Positions 1 to 12,369 are shown, counted from the first letter of the stretch. The stretch is DNA of 64,000 nt from Rhodobacter sp. CZR27 (GCF_002407205.1 NZ_CP023548.1:2380501-2444500), one strand, 5' to 3'. Translations and numbers: made by a program. The notes: a model not told the origin generated them from the letters alone.

Positions 1-706
1 CCGTGCGGCCCAGACGGCTTTCCGGGGTGTGGCGAAGCCGGCTGTCGATCACGATCCGCACCGGCTGGTGCGCCGAGCCCATCTCGCGCACCGAAAGATC
101 AGGATCGTCGGCCAGCGCCGTGCCGGAGCCGACCAGCACCGCATCGTGCCGCATCCGCATCGCATGAACCGCACGACGCGCGACGGCACCGGTGATCCAG
201 CGGCTCTCGCCCGAGGCGGTGGCGATGCGGCCATCCGCGGTCGCGGCCAGCTTCAGCGTCAGGAACGGAAGCCCCTCGGTCACGCGCTTCAGGAAACCCG
301 CGTTCAGGCGGCGCGCTTCGGCCTCCATCACGCGCTCGGTCACCGGAATGCCCGCGGCGCGCAGCATGGCGTGGCCCTGCCCCGCCACGCGGGAGTCGGG
401 ATCGCCGGTGGCAGTGACCACGCGCGCCACGCCCGCGGCGATCAGCGCCTCGGCGCAGGGCGGCGTGCGGCCGTGATGGGCGCAGGGTTCCAGCGTGACA
501 TAGGCCGTGGCGCCCAGTGCCGCCGCGCCGGCCTGCGCCAGCGCCACCGTCTCGGCATGCGGGCGCCCGCCCGGCTGGGTCCAACCGCGGCCGACGATCC
601 GTCCGCCCTTAACGATCACGCAGCCCACGGCCGGGTTCGGCCAGGTCCGCCCCAGCCCGCGCGCGCCCAGCGCCAGCGCATGGGCCATGTGGACGCTGTC
701 GGTCAC
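1..706 (-). CDS. ribD: Bifunctional riboflavin deaminase/reductase RibD (3' end cut by window edge)
   Basis: RibD carries out the deaminase and reductase steps that turn the first pyrimidine intermediate of riboflavin synthesis into the ribitylamino product. About 235 N-terminal codons are visible. The zinc-dependent cytidine-deaminase-like domain is clear: HAE at residues 50-52, then PC at 74-75 and a second cysteine at 84 in a PCxxxGRTPPC motif. The start of the reductase domain follows, with [12 protein letters not shown] and SRWITG. The start is GTG inside a GTGA overlap with the nrdR stop codon, so the two genes are translationally coupled. The nrdR-ribD order is common in proteobacteria. 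The family is about 360 aa, so roughly a third is missing beyond the edge. Confidence 0.93.
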   Translation of the reverse strand, partial: MTDSVHMAHALALGARGLGRTWPNPAVGCVIVKGGRIVGRGWTQPGGRPHAETVALAQAGAAALGATAYVTLEPCAHHGRTPPCAEALIAAGVARVVTATGDPDSRVAGQGHAMLRAAGIPVTERVMEAEARRLNAGFLKRVTEGLPFLTLKLAATADGRIATASGESRWITGAVARRAVHAMRMRHDAVLVGSGTALADDPDLSVREMGSAHQPVRIVIDSRLRHTPESRLGRT

Positions 707-1170
707 TCTTCCGGGGCGTGGGCGGGGCGCAGCTCGGACACGAACTTGTCGAAGTCGTCCGCCGCCTGGAAGTTCTTGTAGACGCTCGCGAACCGGACGT
801 AGGCCACGGTGTCGATCCGCGCGAGGCTCTCCATCACGATCTCGCCGATCACCTTCGAGGGGATGTCGGTATCGCCAAGGCTTTCCAGCCGCCGCACGAT
901 CCCCGAGATCATCTGGTCGATGCGCTCGGGCTCGATCGGGCGCTTCTGCATGGCGATCCGGATCGAGCGTTCGAGCTTCGTGCGGTCGAAATCCTCGCGC
1001 TTGCCCGAGGACTTGATCACCACGAGGTCGCGCAGCTGCACCCGCTCGTAGGTGGTGAAGCGGCCGCCGCAGGCCGGGCAGAACCGGCGCCGGCGGATCG
1101 AGACGTGATCCTCGGCGGGACGGCTATCCTTCACTTGCGTGTCGATGTTTCCGCAGAACGGACAGCGCAT
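703..1170 (-). CDS. nrdR: Transcriptional repressor NrdR
   Basis: NrdR is an ATP/dATP-sensing repressor of ribonucleotide reductase genes. The 155-aa product has the N-terminal zinc ribbon (C3, C6, C31 and C34 in MRCPFCG and RFCPACG), followed by the ATP-cone domain beginning [17 protein letters not shown] at about residue 43. Length and layout match the family. The open frame extends five codons further upstream, but homologues begin at MRCPFC, so that ATG is chosen. The stop codon overlaps the ribD start by 4 nt. No NrdR-box palindrome is evident just upstream, but a perfect DnaA box lies about 45 nt before the start. Confidence 0.95.
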   Translation of the reverse strand: MRCPFCGNIDTQVKDSRPAEDHVSIRRRRFCPACGGRFTTYERVQLRDLVVIKSSGKREDFDRTKLERSIRIAMQKRPIEPERIDQMISGIVRRLESLGDTDIPSKVIGEIVMESLARIDTVAYVRFASVYKNFQAADDFDKFVSELRPAHAPEE

Positions 1171-1212
1171 CCGTCTCTCCCTCAAGCCTCGATCCGGGGG
1201 GTCGCCCTCTCG

Positions 1213-1221
1213 TTATCCACA
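1213..1221 (+). promoter_or_regulatory. Consensus DnaA box upstream of nrdR
   Basis: The 9-mer TTATCCACA is a perfect match to the consensus DnaA box. It lies in the divergent intergenic region between nrdR (leftward) and the dienelactone hydrolase gene (rightward), about 45 nt before the nrdR start. DnaA is known to regulate ribonucleotide reductase genes in some bacteria. A role for this single box is inference. Confidence 0.4.
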
Positions 1222-1377
1222 AGACCATAGCCAGAGCCCGAGGGGTTGCACAGCGGAAATCGCCCGGCCCCAGATGAGGGGTTGCCGCTGTGTCCTTGCG
1301 GACTCATGACGCATCCGTGAAGCGGAAAACGACGCATGCGCGGCTAAGCTTTCCGGCACAAGCACAGGGAGGACGCC

Positions 1378-2265
1378 ATGACCCGGATGACCGCCAAGGA
1401 CTTTCACCCCAGGCTGCTGGAGCTTTACGACTACTACGCCCACGGGCGGATCACGAAGCGCGAGTTCCTCGACCGGGCGGCGTCCTATGCGGTGGGCGGG
1501 CTGACGGCGGCGGCAATCCTCGACCTGATGAGCCCCAACTACGCGCTGGCCCAGCAGGTGCCGGCCAGCGATCCCGGCATCCGCGGCGACTACATCACCT
1601 ATCCCTCGCCCGAGGGGCATGGCGAGGTGAAGGGCTACCTCGTGCGGCCGGCCGAGGGCGAGGGACCCTGGCCCGCCGTGGTGGTGGTGCACGAAAACCG
1701 CGGCCTCAATCCCTACATCGAGGATGTGGCGCGCCGGCTGGCCAAGGAAGGCTTCCTTGCGCTGGCGCCGGACGGGCTGACCTCGGTGGGGGGTTATCCC
1801 GGCAATGACGACAAGGGGCGCGAGCTGCAGCAGCAGGTGGACCCCGAGAAGCTGATGAACGACTTCTTCGCCGCGGTGGACTACATGAAGACCGCCGAGG
1901 GCTCGAGCGGTCGCGTCGGCATCACCGGCTTCTGCTATGGCGGCGGCGTGGCCAATGCGGCGGCCGTGGCCTTCTCCGACCTGGGCGGAGCGGTGTCGTT
2001 CTACGGCCGCCAGCCCGAAGCGGCGGACGTGGCGAAGATCCGCTGCCCGCTGCTGATCCACTACGCCGAGTTGGACGAGCGCATCAATGCCGGCTGGCCC
2101 GCCTATGAGGCGGCGCTGAAGGAGGCCGGCGTGCGCTACGAGGCCTACATCTACCCGGGCGTGAACCACGGCTTCCACAACGACTCGACACCGCGCTACG
2201 ACCGCGAGGCGGCGGAGCTTGCGTGGCAGCGGACGGTGGAGTTCTTCCGCAGCAACCTCGGGTAA
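1378..2265 (+). CDS. Dienelactone hydrolase family protein
   Basis: This 295-aa alpha/beta hydrolase of the dienelactone hydrolase (carboxymethylenebutenolidase) family should hydrolyse an ester or lactone; the substrate cannot be named. The triad is visible: nucleophile Cys186 in GFCYGGG, Asp233 in AELDERI and His264 in VNHGFH. The oxyanion region VVVVHENRGLNPYIEDVARRL precedes it. The N-terminus carries about 60 extra residues with KREFLDR before a hydrophobic stretch ending ALAQQ. That resembles a Tat signal with KR instead of RR, so export is possible but uncertain. A strong GGGAGGA ribosome binding site precedes the ATG. The gene stands alone and ends in a hairpin shared with the convergent gene. 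Confidence 0.9.
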   Translation: MTRMTAKDFHPRLLELYDYYAHGRITKREFLDRAASYAVGGLTAAAILDLMSPNYALAQQVPASDPGIRGDYITYPSPEGHGEVKGYLVRPAEGEGPWPAVVVVHENRGLNPYIEDVARRLAKEGFLALAPDGLTSVGGYPGNDDKGRELQQQVDPEKLMNDFFAAVDYMKTAEGSSGRVGITGFCYGGGVANAAAVAFSDLGGAVSFYGRQPEAADVAKIRCPLLIHYAELDERINAGWPAYEAALKEAGVRYEAYIYPGVNHGFHNDSTPRYDREAAELAWQRTVEFFRSNLG

Positions 2266-2294
2266 GCGACGGCCGGCGGGCGGCGCCGTCGCAT

Positions 2295-2319
2295 CGACCG
2301 GGCGAACTCCGCCCGGTCG
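2295..2319. terminator. Hairpin between convergent genes
   Basis: A perfect 10-bp inverted repeat (CGACCGGGCG and its complement) around a 5-nt loop sits between the convergent dienelactone hydrolase and small secreted-protein genes. It has no clear U-run on either strand, so it is a hairpin with likely, not certain, terminator function. Confidence 0.5.
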
Positions 2320-2331
2320 CCTCCGGCGCTG

Positions 2332-2706
2332 CTAGAACGGCAGACGGGGGCGGCAGAGCGTGCGGGCGTGGATCGCGCTCAGCGAGGCATCCTTGCTGCC
2401 GAGGATGAACAGCCCGGTCCTGCTGGCCGCGCCTTCCGGCGACAGGCCGAACCGCACGCCCTCGCCCTGCCGGCGCGGCGGCTCGCTCAGTCGCCAGATC
2501 CGCGTGTTGGTCGGCAACCCGCGCGAGATCACGTAGTCGCCGACCGCGCACCAGCTTTCGGCCGGCCCCTGTCCGGGCGATGGCATCACGTGGATCGTGC
2601 CATCGGACATCGCCCGGACCTGCAACCCGTTGTCCGCCAGAAAGGCCGCCGCGGGAACGGCGGAAAGGGCGGCAAGGACCGCGGCGAGGGACAGGGTGCG
2701 GATCAT
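2332..2706 (-). CDS. Small secreted protein of unknown function
   Basis: The product is 124 aa. A typical Sec signal peptide (MIRTLSLAAVLAALSAVPAAAF, cleavage after AAA at about residue 21) is followed by a roughly 100-residue periplasmic domain with two cysteines (ESWCAVGDY and ARTLCRP) that could form a disulfide. I do not recognise the family. It begins 10 nt after the rpoD stop, its AAGGG ribosome binding site overlaps the rpoD terminal codons, and it is probably the last gene of the dnaG-rpoD transcript. The function is unrelated as far as can be seen. Confidence 0.75.
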   Translation of the reverse strand: MIRTLSLAAVLAALSAVPAAAFLADNGLQVRAMSDGTIHVMPSPGQGPAESWCAVGDYVISRGLPTNTRIWRLSEPPRRQGEGVRFGLSPEGAASRTGLFILGSKDASLSAIHARTLCRPRLPF

Positions 2707-2716
2707 GCTCAGGCCC

Positions 2717-4729
<2,013 letters not shown>

Positions 4730-4833
4730 GGATGCTCCTCAGCGGCGCGGAGAGGGGGGTCGGGCGGGATGGAATCGAATCGTCGGGACCATATAGCGAA
4801 TCAATAGTCCGAATCACAGGAGGGGGAAGCGCG

Positions 4834-6765
4834 TCAGCCCCTTTTCTTTATCCAGATCTGGCGCTCGATCAGGTCCTTCAGATGGTTCGACAGGGCGGCA
4901 CGGTCTTCCCCGAGGTCGGACGAGTCGTCAAGGCGGGCGCGCTCGGCACGATGCCGCGCCTCGGCGGCCTGCGACAGCCGCCACGTCAGCCCCTCGTCGG
5001 CCAGACCCTGCAGATCCTCCACCGCTTCCTCGATCTCCTGCCGGGCGCCGCGGCGCGCCTCGAGCTTGGCGAGTTCCTCGGCCACGCACATGCGCGCCTT
5101 TTCCGTATCCTCGGGGAAGCGGACGGACGGAGAGATGCGGACATGGTTGAGCGCGAAGAGCCTTTCAAGGGCCGCGCCCTCCGCCGCATGCAGATTGGCC
5201 CGCGCCGCGGCCGGGTCCGCCGTCTCCGCCTCGGCCAGCAGCGCCGCCCTGAGCCGCTGGTGGTCGGGCTGCAGAAGGTCCAGCACCTCGAGCGCGCTCT
5301 CGAACTCGTGGATCAGGACGGGATGCGTCGCCAGCGTCGCAAGGATCACCGCAAGGCGGATCTCGTCCTCTGCCCGCTCGCTGGCCGATGTGGCGAGCAG
5401 CGAGGCCCGCGTCGTGGGCAGCGGCGCCTGCGGAGGCGCCTCGCGCCGCCCGCCACGGTGGAAGGCGCGCCGGGGCGCCGCGGTGCCGAACAGATCGAGG
5501 CGCAGCCGGTTCAGCTCGTCGCCGTAGTGGCGCCGGATGGTCTGATCGGCAATCCGCGTCACCGCGGCCCGCAGCCGCTTGTCCAGCGCCGCCCGCCGCT
5601 CAGGGCTGTCGAACACCTGCCCCTCGGTCTCGCGCCGCCACAGCAGGCTGACCATCGGCTGCGCCGCGTCCAGAACCCGGCTCATCGCCGCCGCGCCCTC
5701 GCTGCGGATCAGATCGTCCGGATCGAGGCCCGGCGGCAGGACGGCGAAGCGCAGCCCCTGCCCGGCTTCCAGCAGCGGCAGCGCCAGATCGACCACCCGC
5801 AGCGCCGCGCGGATACCGGCGGCGTCGCCGTCGAGCGCGATCACCGGCTCGGGGTGGATGCGCCACATCAGGCGAAGCTGGTCCTCGGTCACGGCCGTGC
5901 CGAGCGGCGCGACGGTCGCGCGGAACCCGGCCTCGGAGAGCGCGATCACGTCCATGTAGCCTTCGGCCACGATCAGCGGCTGGCCCTTGCCCGCCGCCTC
6001 GCGCGCGGGGCCGACGTTGTAGAGGTTGCGGCCCTTGTCGAACAGCGGCGTCTCGGGGCCGTTGAGGTATTTGGCCCGCGCGCCCGGATCCATCGCACGC
6101 CCGCCGAGGCTGATCGCGCGGCCCCGCGCATCGCGGATCGGGAAGATGATCCGGCCGCGGAACCGGTCATAGGGCGCGCCGCCATCCTCGGGGCGCGCGC
6201 AAAGCCCCGCCTCGACCAGCAGGTCGGCGGCGATGCCCTTGCCCGTCAGCGCGTGGAACAGGGCCTGCCGGCTGTCGGGCGCGAAGCCGATGCCGAACCG
6301 CTCCTGCCCCTCGGGCGAGAGCCTGCGCCGGGCGAGGTAGTCGCGCACCGCCGCAGCCGCGCCGGTGCGCAGCTGCAGGCGGTAGAACTTCACCGCCTCC
6401 TCCATCGCCTCGGCCAGCAGGCTGCGCCGGTCCGCCTTCTGCGCGGCCGCAGGGTCCCGCGCCGGCATCGGCATCCCGGCTTCGCGTGCAAGGATCTCGA
6501 CGGCCTCCATGAAGCCCACGTTCTCGGTCTCCTTCACGAAGCCGATGGCGTCGCCCTTCGCGTGGCAGCCGAAGCAGTAGTAGAAGCCCTTGCGGTCATC
6601 GACGTGAAAGCTGGCCGACTTTTCCTGATGGAAGGGGCACGGCGCCCAGAAGTCGCCCTTGCCCTGATTGGACTTGCGCAGGTCCCACGTCACCTTCCGC
6701 CCCACCACCTGGGACAGCGGGACGCGGGTGCGCAGCTCGTCGAGGAATCCGGGTGGCAGGCTCAT
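4834..6765 (-). CDS. dnaG: DNA primase DnaG
   Basis: DnaG makes RNA primers at the replication fork. The 643-aa product begins MSLPPGFLDELRTRVPLSQVVG. It has the CHC2 zinc-binding domain at about residues 35-65 (CPFHQEKSASFHV, then YYCFGCHAKGD) and the catalytic TOPRIM core with IVAEGYMDVIAL and ALDGDAAG. The C-terminal part would bind the replicative helicase. The open frame runs 124 codons further upstream, but that extension is low-complexity arginine-rich sequence. The ATG at 6765 has a GGGGG ribosome binding site and matches homologue starts. It is cotranscribed with rpoD downstream. Confidence 0.96.
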   Translation of the reverse strand: MSLPPGFLDELRTRVPLSQVVGRKVTWDLRKSNQGKGDFWAPCPFHQEKSASFHVDDRKGFYYCFGCHAKGDAIGFVKETENVGFMEAVEILAREAGMPMPARDPAAAQKADRRSLLAEAMEEAVKFYRLQLRTGAAAAVRDYLARRRLSPEGQERFGIGFAPDSRQALFHALTGKGIAADLLVEAGLCARPEDGGAPYDRFRGRIIFPIRDARGRAISLGGRAMDPGARAKYLNGPETPLFDKGRNLYNVGPAREAAGKGQPLIVAEGYMDVIALSEAGFRATVAPLGTAVTEDQLRLMWRIHPEPVIALDGDAAGIRAALRVVDLALPLLEAGQGLRFAVLPPGLDPDDLIRSEGAAAMSRVLDAAQPMVSLLWRRETEGQVFDSPERRAALDKRLRAAVTRIADQTIRRHYGDELNRLRLDLFGTAAPRRAFHRGGRREAPPQAPLPTTRASLLATSASERAEDEIRLAVILATLATHPVLIHEFESALEVLDLLQPDHQRLRAALLAEAETADPAAARANLHAAEGAALERLFALNHVRISPSVRFPEDTEKARMCVAEELAKLEARRGARQEIEEAVEDLQGLADEGLTWRLSQAAEARHRAERARLDDSSDLGEDRAALSNHLKDLIERQIWIKKRG

Positions 6766-6823
6766 GCCCCCGTATATCACGGCGCGGGCCGCCCGAGTCC
6801 AGCGGCGGCGAAAGCAGCACCGA

Positions 6824-6863
6824 CCGCCGCCCGATCCCGGCGCCGCCTCGGGATCGGCGGCGG
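6824..6863 (-). terminator. GC-rich hairpin after gdhA
   Basis: About 14 paired bases with one bulged C surround an 11-nt loop, with inner arms GATCCC/GGGATC. It lies 68 nt past the glutamate dehydrogenase stop and before dnaG. It lacks a U-run, so termination there is only probable. Confidence 0.4.
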
Positions 6864-6931
6864 CGCAGGGCGCAAGCCACCTGACCGCCTTCGACGGTGC
6901 AGGCGACCCGCGCGGGCCAGACCCCGGGCCG

Positions 6932-8359
<1,428 letters not shown>

Positions 8360-8670
8360 GGGATGACCTCCTCCTCGGCGCGGGCTGCGCCGATCCGAGG
8401 CTAGCCTGCGCGCCAGCGTCCGTCACCTCATGTCGCGGCGTTAGCGATTCGCCGGCAGGCCGCGGTCCGCGCCGCCGGCGGCCCCGTCCTTGCCACGCCT
8501 TCGACAGTCCGCCCGACAAGGCAGCTACAGTTTCCGAAGCGAGGCCCATTTCCATCAATTCCTTGAGGCACGCCACATTTTCGTCCAACCGGCCTGATAG
8601 GCACGACTCTGCCGCCCGCCGCCGAAGACCTGTGCTTCCCGCGGGACGGCCCGTTTCGAGGAATGCATTC
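8360..8670. other. Divergent intergenic region gdhA / pseudopilin cluster
   Basis: The 311 bases between the two divergent starts should hold both promoters. I see the two ribosome binding sites (GAGGAGG leftward, GAGGA at 8658-8662 rightward) but no convincing -35/-10 pair, operator palindrome or small gene. A rightward frame is open from 8563, but its codons are atypical and the downstream ATG has the ribosome binding site. Confidence 0.5.
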
Positions 8671-10158
8671 ATGGTCCAGTCCGGTTTTTCCGTTCCCTCC
8701 GATGGCCACACCGCGATGGCGCTGCGCCCTGGACTCCGGGGGCGGCTTGGCCGCTTCGCAGGCGCAGAGGACGGCTCGGTGCTGGTGTTCGGCCTCATCC
8801 TCTTCATCCTGATGCTGCTGATCGGCGGCATGGCCATCGACGTGATGCGCTTCGAATACGCCCGCTCGGGTACGCAGCAGACCCTGGACCGGGCGGTTCT
8901 CGCGGCGGCGAGCCTGAAGCAGGTGCGCGAGCCCAACGAGGTGGTCGAGGACTACTTCGCCAAGGCGGGCATGTCGGACCGTCTGGTGGACACGAACTGG
9001 GACCGGCCCACGCTGAACGCCAAGCAGGTCACGGCCGACGGCAGGGTGGACGTGCCGACGCTCTTCATGAGCCTCATGAACGTGGACATGCTGGCTTCGC
9101 CGGCCGCGGCCGGCGCGGAAGAGGCGGTGAGCAACATCGAGATCTCGCTCGTGCTCGACATCTCCGGCTCCATGCGCAACGGCATGCAGATCACCAAGCT
9201 CCGCACCGCGGCCAAGGAGTTCTTCGCCACGGTGCTCGCCGGCGACGCCAAGGACTTCACCTCGATCAACATCGTCCCCTACGCCGGACACGTGAATCTG
9301 GGACCGGACCTCTACTCGGCCTTCAAGGGCGCGGCGCGGCTGCACGGCGAATCCCACTGCCTCGAGCTTGGCGCCTCCGACTACACGACCGCCGGGAAGC
9401 CGGCCTCGGGCCTGCCTCCGGTGCCGCATTACATGAAGTGGGCCATCGACAGCGCGACGATGGACTGGGGGTGGTGCCCGGGGGCCAGCGCGGCGGTGAA
9501 GCTCGCGCAGAACGACCAGGCGGCCCTGAACACCTACATCGACAACATCCGCCTGCACGACGGCACCGGCACGCAGTCCGGCATCAAGTACGGCCTGACG
9601 CTGCTCAACCCCGACATGCGCAGCATCTTCGAGGGCCTCGTCGACAAGGGCAAGATTCCGGAGGCGTTCGACGGGCGTCCGATGGACTGGTCGACCACCG
9701 CGGGCACAAGCGTGCAGAAATACCTGATCGTCATGACCGACGGCGTGATCACCGAACAGGCGCGCCCCCGCTACACCGGCCTGCGCGACATCGACACCGA
9801 CTCCAAGGACAACGAGAAGGTCAACGGCATCGAGGACCCCGACAAGGTCGACGGGATCAACCATGACCTGTGGAACGCCACGGTCGAATTGGACAAGCAG
9901 CCCGCGGACAACCGGCCCACGTCGAACCTGTCGAGTGCCGCAACCAACATCACGCGGTTCAAGGCGCAGTGCGATCTCGCCAAGGCGAAGGGCGTCATCG
10001 TCTACACCATCGCCTTCAACACGGACTCCACGGCCGCGGCGCCGATGAAGTATTGCGCCTCGAAACCCTCGTACTTCTTCGAGGTCAGGGATCGGGAGAT
10101 CAGCGCGGCCTTTGCCGTCATCGCCCGCAACATCCGGCAGCTCCGGCTGACGCAATGA
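8671..10158 (+). CDS. TadG-like pilus assembly protein with VWA domain
   Basis: The 495-aa product has a cytoplasmic N-terminus, then one membrane segment at about residues 37-58 after the short DGSVLVFG motif (TadE/TadG-type pseudopilin anchor), and a long extracytoplasmic part. It contains a von Willebrand factor A domain with an intact metal-site motif DISGSM at 163-168. VWA TadG proteins sit at the membrane or surface with tight-adherence (Flp) pili. The start at 8671 is chosen because GAGGA lies 8 nt upstream and the preceding frame is arginine/proline-rich noise. The stop overlaps the next gene by 4 nt (ATGA). No tadA, tadB, tadC, tadZ or flp gene is near. Confidence 0.85.
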   Translation: MVQSGFSVPSDGHTAMALRPGLRGRLGRFAGAEDGSVLVFGLILFILMLLIGGMAIDVMRFEYARSGTQQTLDRAVLAAASLKQVREPNEVVEDYFAKAGMSDRLVDTNWDRPTLNAKQVTADGRVDVPTLFMSLMNVDMLASPAAAGAEEAVSNIEISLVLDISGSMRNGMQITKLRTAAKEFFATVLAGDAKDFTSINIVPYAGHVNLGPDLYSAFKGAARLHGESHCLELGASDYTTAGKPASGLPPVPHYMKWAIDSATMDWGWCPGASAAVKLAQNDQAALNTYIDNIRLHDGTGTQSGIKYGLTLLNPDMRSIFEGLVDKGKIPEAFDGRPMDWSTTAGTSVQKYLIVMTDGVITEQARPRYTGLRDIDTDSKDNEKVNGIEDPDKVDGINHDLWNATVELDKQPADNRPTSNLSSAATNITRFKAQCDLAKAKGVIVYTIAFNTDSTAAAPMKYCASKPSYFFEVRDREISAAFAVIARNIRQLRLTQ

Positions 10159-10676
10159 GCCCAAGGCTGCATCCCCGCTGGCGCGACGACGGCGGCAATG
10201 CCACGGTCGAATTCGTTCTGGTCTTCCCGGTCATCATCTGGATCTTCTTCGCCGCGATGGAATCCGGGCTCTACATGACCCGCTACGTCCTGTTCGACCG
10301 CGCGGTCGACATGGCGATGCGGGATCTTCGGCTGGGCCTGATCGCGGATCCCGACGCCGCCAAGCTGAAGGATGCGATCTGCAACAACGCGATCCTCGTC
10401 GAGGACTGCGCCACGTCGCTGCACATCGAACTGGTCTCGATCGACACGGACAGCTGGGACTTTCCCACCGATCCCGTCACCTGCATCGACCGCAGCAGGC
10501 CGATGGCCCCGGTGATCGAACCCGACCTCGGCGCACCCAACGAGATCATGCTCGTGCGCGCCTGCGCCACCATGGATGCGATCTTCCCCACGACCGGCAT
10601 TGCCGCGAACATGACGAAGGACGGAAATGGCGGCTACTTCATCGTCTCCAGCTCCGGCTTCGTGAACGAGCCCTGA
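10155..10676 (+). CDS. TadE-like pseudopilin family protein
   Basis: This 173-aa protein has the TadE signature: a short basic N-terminus, then DDGGNATVEFVLVFPVIIWIFFAAMESGLYM, where the glutamate of VEF and the following hydrophobic helix form the pseudopilin-type anchor. The rest is predicted outside the cytoplasm, with several cysteines (ICNN, EDCATS, VTCIDRS, RACATM) that could pair. The ATG overlaps the stop of the VWA gene by 4 nt, showing translational coupling. The role in a Tad pilus is inferred from family and neighbours. Confidence 0.85.
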   Translation: MSPRLHPRWRDDGGNATVEFVLVFPVIIWIFFAAMESGLYMTRYVLFDRAVDMAMRDLRLGLIADPDAAKLKDAICNNAILVEDCATSLHIELVSIDTDSWDFPTDPVTCIDRSRPMAPVIEPDLGAPNEIMLVRACATMDAIFPTTGIAANMTKDGNGGYFIVSSSGFVNEP

Positions 10677-10677
10677 C

Positions 10678-11292
10678 ATGCCCCGTCCCCGCCCCCTCCG
10701 CCGCCTTTGCGCCCTTCTCCGCAGCTTCGCCGACGACCGAAGCGGAACCGCGCTGAGCGAATTCGTGATCGTCCTGCCGATCCTGCTCTGGGCCTGGCTC
10801 GGCATGTACACGTTCTGGGACGCCTATGCGACGATGAACCGGGTGCAGAAGGCGGCCTTCACCGTGTCCGATGCCCTGTCGCGCTCCAGCGGCGTGGTCG
10901 ATGGCGCCTATCTCGAAGGGATCGACGACCTGATGGGCCACCTGATCGGCGGCAACCGGGAGCGCCGGACCCGGATCACCAGCATCGGCTGGAACCCGAC
11001 CGAGAACGACTATCGGGTGATGTGGTCCTATTCGCCGGACGGAGCCATGACCGCGCTGAATACCGGGACCATCGACCAGATCCGCGCGCGACTGCCGATC
11101 CTCACGGATCTGGAGACGATCGTGGTCGTCGAGACGAACGTGGACTACAGCCCCCCCTTCGCTCTCATCACGATCGGGTCGCTGGAGATCGGCCTGAACG
11201 ACAGGACCTTCTCCGAACTGGTCGTCACCCGGCCGCGTTTCGTGGTGAAGGTCTGCTTCGACGGCATCGACTGCGGGGCGGTGGCAAGCTGA
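10678..11292 (+). CDS. TadE/TadG-like membrane protein
   Basis: The 204-aa product is the third member of the pseudopilin-like set. After a basic N-terminus comes DDRSGTALSEFVIVLPILLWAWLGMYTFWDAY, again the TadE-type motif with glutamate before the membrane helix (about residues 25-48). The remainder is extracytoplasmic, ending VKVCFDGIDCGAV with a likely disulfide pair. It starts one base after the previous stop. Sequence alone cannot separate a minor pseudopilin from an assembly factor. Confidence 0.82.
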   Translation: MPRPRPLRRLCALLRSFADDRSGTALSEFVIVLPILLWAWLGMYTFWDAYATMNRVQKAAFTVSDALSRSSGVVDGAYLEGIDDLMGHLIGGNRERRTRITSIGWNPTENDYRVMWSYSPDGAMTALNTGTIDQIRARLPILTDLETIVVVETNVDYSPPFALITIGSLEIGLNDRTFSELVVTRPRFVVKVCFDGIDCGAVAS

Positions 11293-11341
11293 AGACGACG
11301 CCTCTGCCGCAGGTGGCCCGGCCGGCGGGTCGCCCCGCGCC

Positions 11342-11935
11342 TCAGCCGCCGGCGCCGGCCGCCTTCAGCGCCATCTGCGCGTAGCAGGCTGCAACCTCGT
11401 CCCGGCTGAGCGGCCCGAGGTCGCGGAACCAGTGGGTGACGCCGGTCAGCATGGCGATGATCGCCCGCGTGGCAAGCCGCGGCTCGGGCAGCGAGAAGCA
11501 GCCCTGCCGCTCGCCCTCGCTCAGGATCGTGGCGAGCCGCTGCTCGTATCTGCGGCGCAGCGCCTCGACCGCCGCGAAGTTCGCGGGCGTCAGGTTGCGC
11601 AGTTCCATGTAGGCGATGAAGACGGCCTCGGGCCGGTCGATGTGATAGCAGATGTGGAAGCGCGCGAACTGATCGAGCGCCGCGCGGGGATCGTCGGCCA
11701 CGGGCAGCGCCTCGACCGCGGCCAGAAGCTCCTCCATGTGCAGCCGCATCAGGTCGTAAAGCAGCGTCTGCTTGTCAGGCGTGTAGAGATAGAGCGCCCC
11801 CGCCTGCATCCCGACCTCGGCCGCGATCTGCCGCATCGAGACCGCGGCATAGCCGTGGCGCGCGATCAGCCGCTGCGCCGCCTCGCGCACTCGCGGGCCG
11901 GTGGTCTCTGCATGCGATCCTGCCTTGCGTGCCAT
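11342..11935 (-). CDS. TetR family transcriptional regulator
   Basis: The 197-aa protein has the TetR N-terminal DNA-binding domain: RVREAAQRLIARHGYAAVSMRQIAAEVGMQAGALYLYTPDKQTLLYDLM at about residues 15-63. The helix-turn-helix is MRQIAAEVGMQAGALYLY. The C-terminal ligand-binding half is of the type with a conserved HWF near the end (VTHWFRDLG). It is divergent to a small lipoprotein gene, and a palindrome lies 15-28 nt before its ATG, so autoregulation is likely. The ligand is unknown. Confidence 0.9.
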   Translation of the reverse strand: MARKAGSHAETTGPRVREAAQRLIARHGYAAVSMRQIAAEVGMQAGALYLYTPDKQTLLYDLMRLHMEELLAAVEALPVADDPRAALDQFARFHICYHIDRPEAVFIAYMELRNLTPANFAAVEALRRRYEQRLATILSEGERQGCFSLPEPRLATRAIIAMLTGVTHWFRDLGPLSRDEVAACYAQMALKAAGAGG

Positions 11936-11949
11936 GGGTCCGGTTTATC

Positions 11950-11963
11950 TGAACGGCAGTTCA
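11950..11963. promoter_or_regulatory. Candidate TetR operator
   Basis: TGAAC-GGCA-GTTCA is a perfect 5-bp inverted repeat with a 4-nt centre. It sits in the short divergent region between the tetR-like gene and the lipoprotein gene. Position and symmetry fit an operator for the adjacent regulator; binding is inferred. Confidence 0.5.
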
Positions 11964-12030
11964 ATTCAAGCGCCCTTGCCGGGCGTCGGGATGCGGGGCT
12001 AGTCTCCGCGCGTCCCAGATGGTCCGACCG

Positions 12031-12279
12031 ATGCGCCCTGCCCTGATCCTCGCCGCCCTCGCCGCCCTTGCGGGCTGTGCCGACTACCCCGAGGTGATCG
12101 CGGCCGAGCGCGCCTCGGCGGCGGCGGCCCCGCCGCCACCCCTGCTGCCGCTGGACGAGGTGCTGGCGCAGGCCGGGACGGCGCAGGTCACGCCCGAGAC
12201 CACGGCCTCGATCGAGGCGCGGGCGGCGGCGCTGCGCAGCCGGGCGGCCGCCCTTCGGACCGGCCCGGACGCGCCCTGA
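12031..12279 (+). CDS. Small putative lipoprotein
   Basis: The 82-aa product has an N-terminal signal (MRPALILAALAALAGC) ending in a lipobox LAGC, so it should be a lipid-anchored cell-envelope protein. The mature part is alanine/proline-rich, then helical and arginine/alanine-rich with no recognised domain. An upstream in-frame ATG at 12019 gives a four-residue longer signal; the internal ATG looks more natural. The gene is divergent from the TetR gene and lies just upstream of hom. No function can be assigned. Confidence 0.65.
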   Translation: MRPALILAALAALAGCADYPEVIAAERASAAAAPPPPLLPLDEVLAQAGTAQVTPETTASIEARAAALRSRAAALRTGPDAP

Positions 12280-12369
12280 GCCGCGTTGCCCTTTCGGCCG
12301 CAACCGGCTAACAGACCTGCGCACGCAAGCCCGGCGCCCGATGCCGGTCCACAAGTCTTCGGAGGTTTC

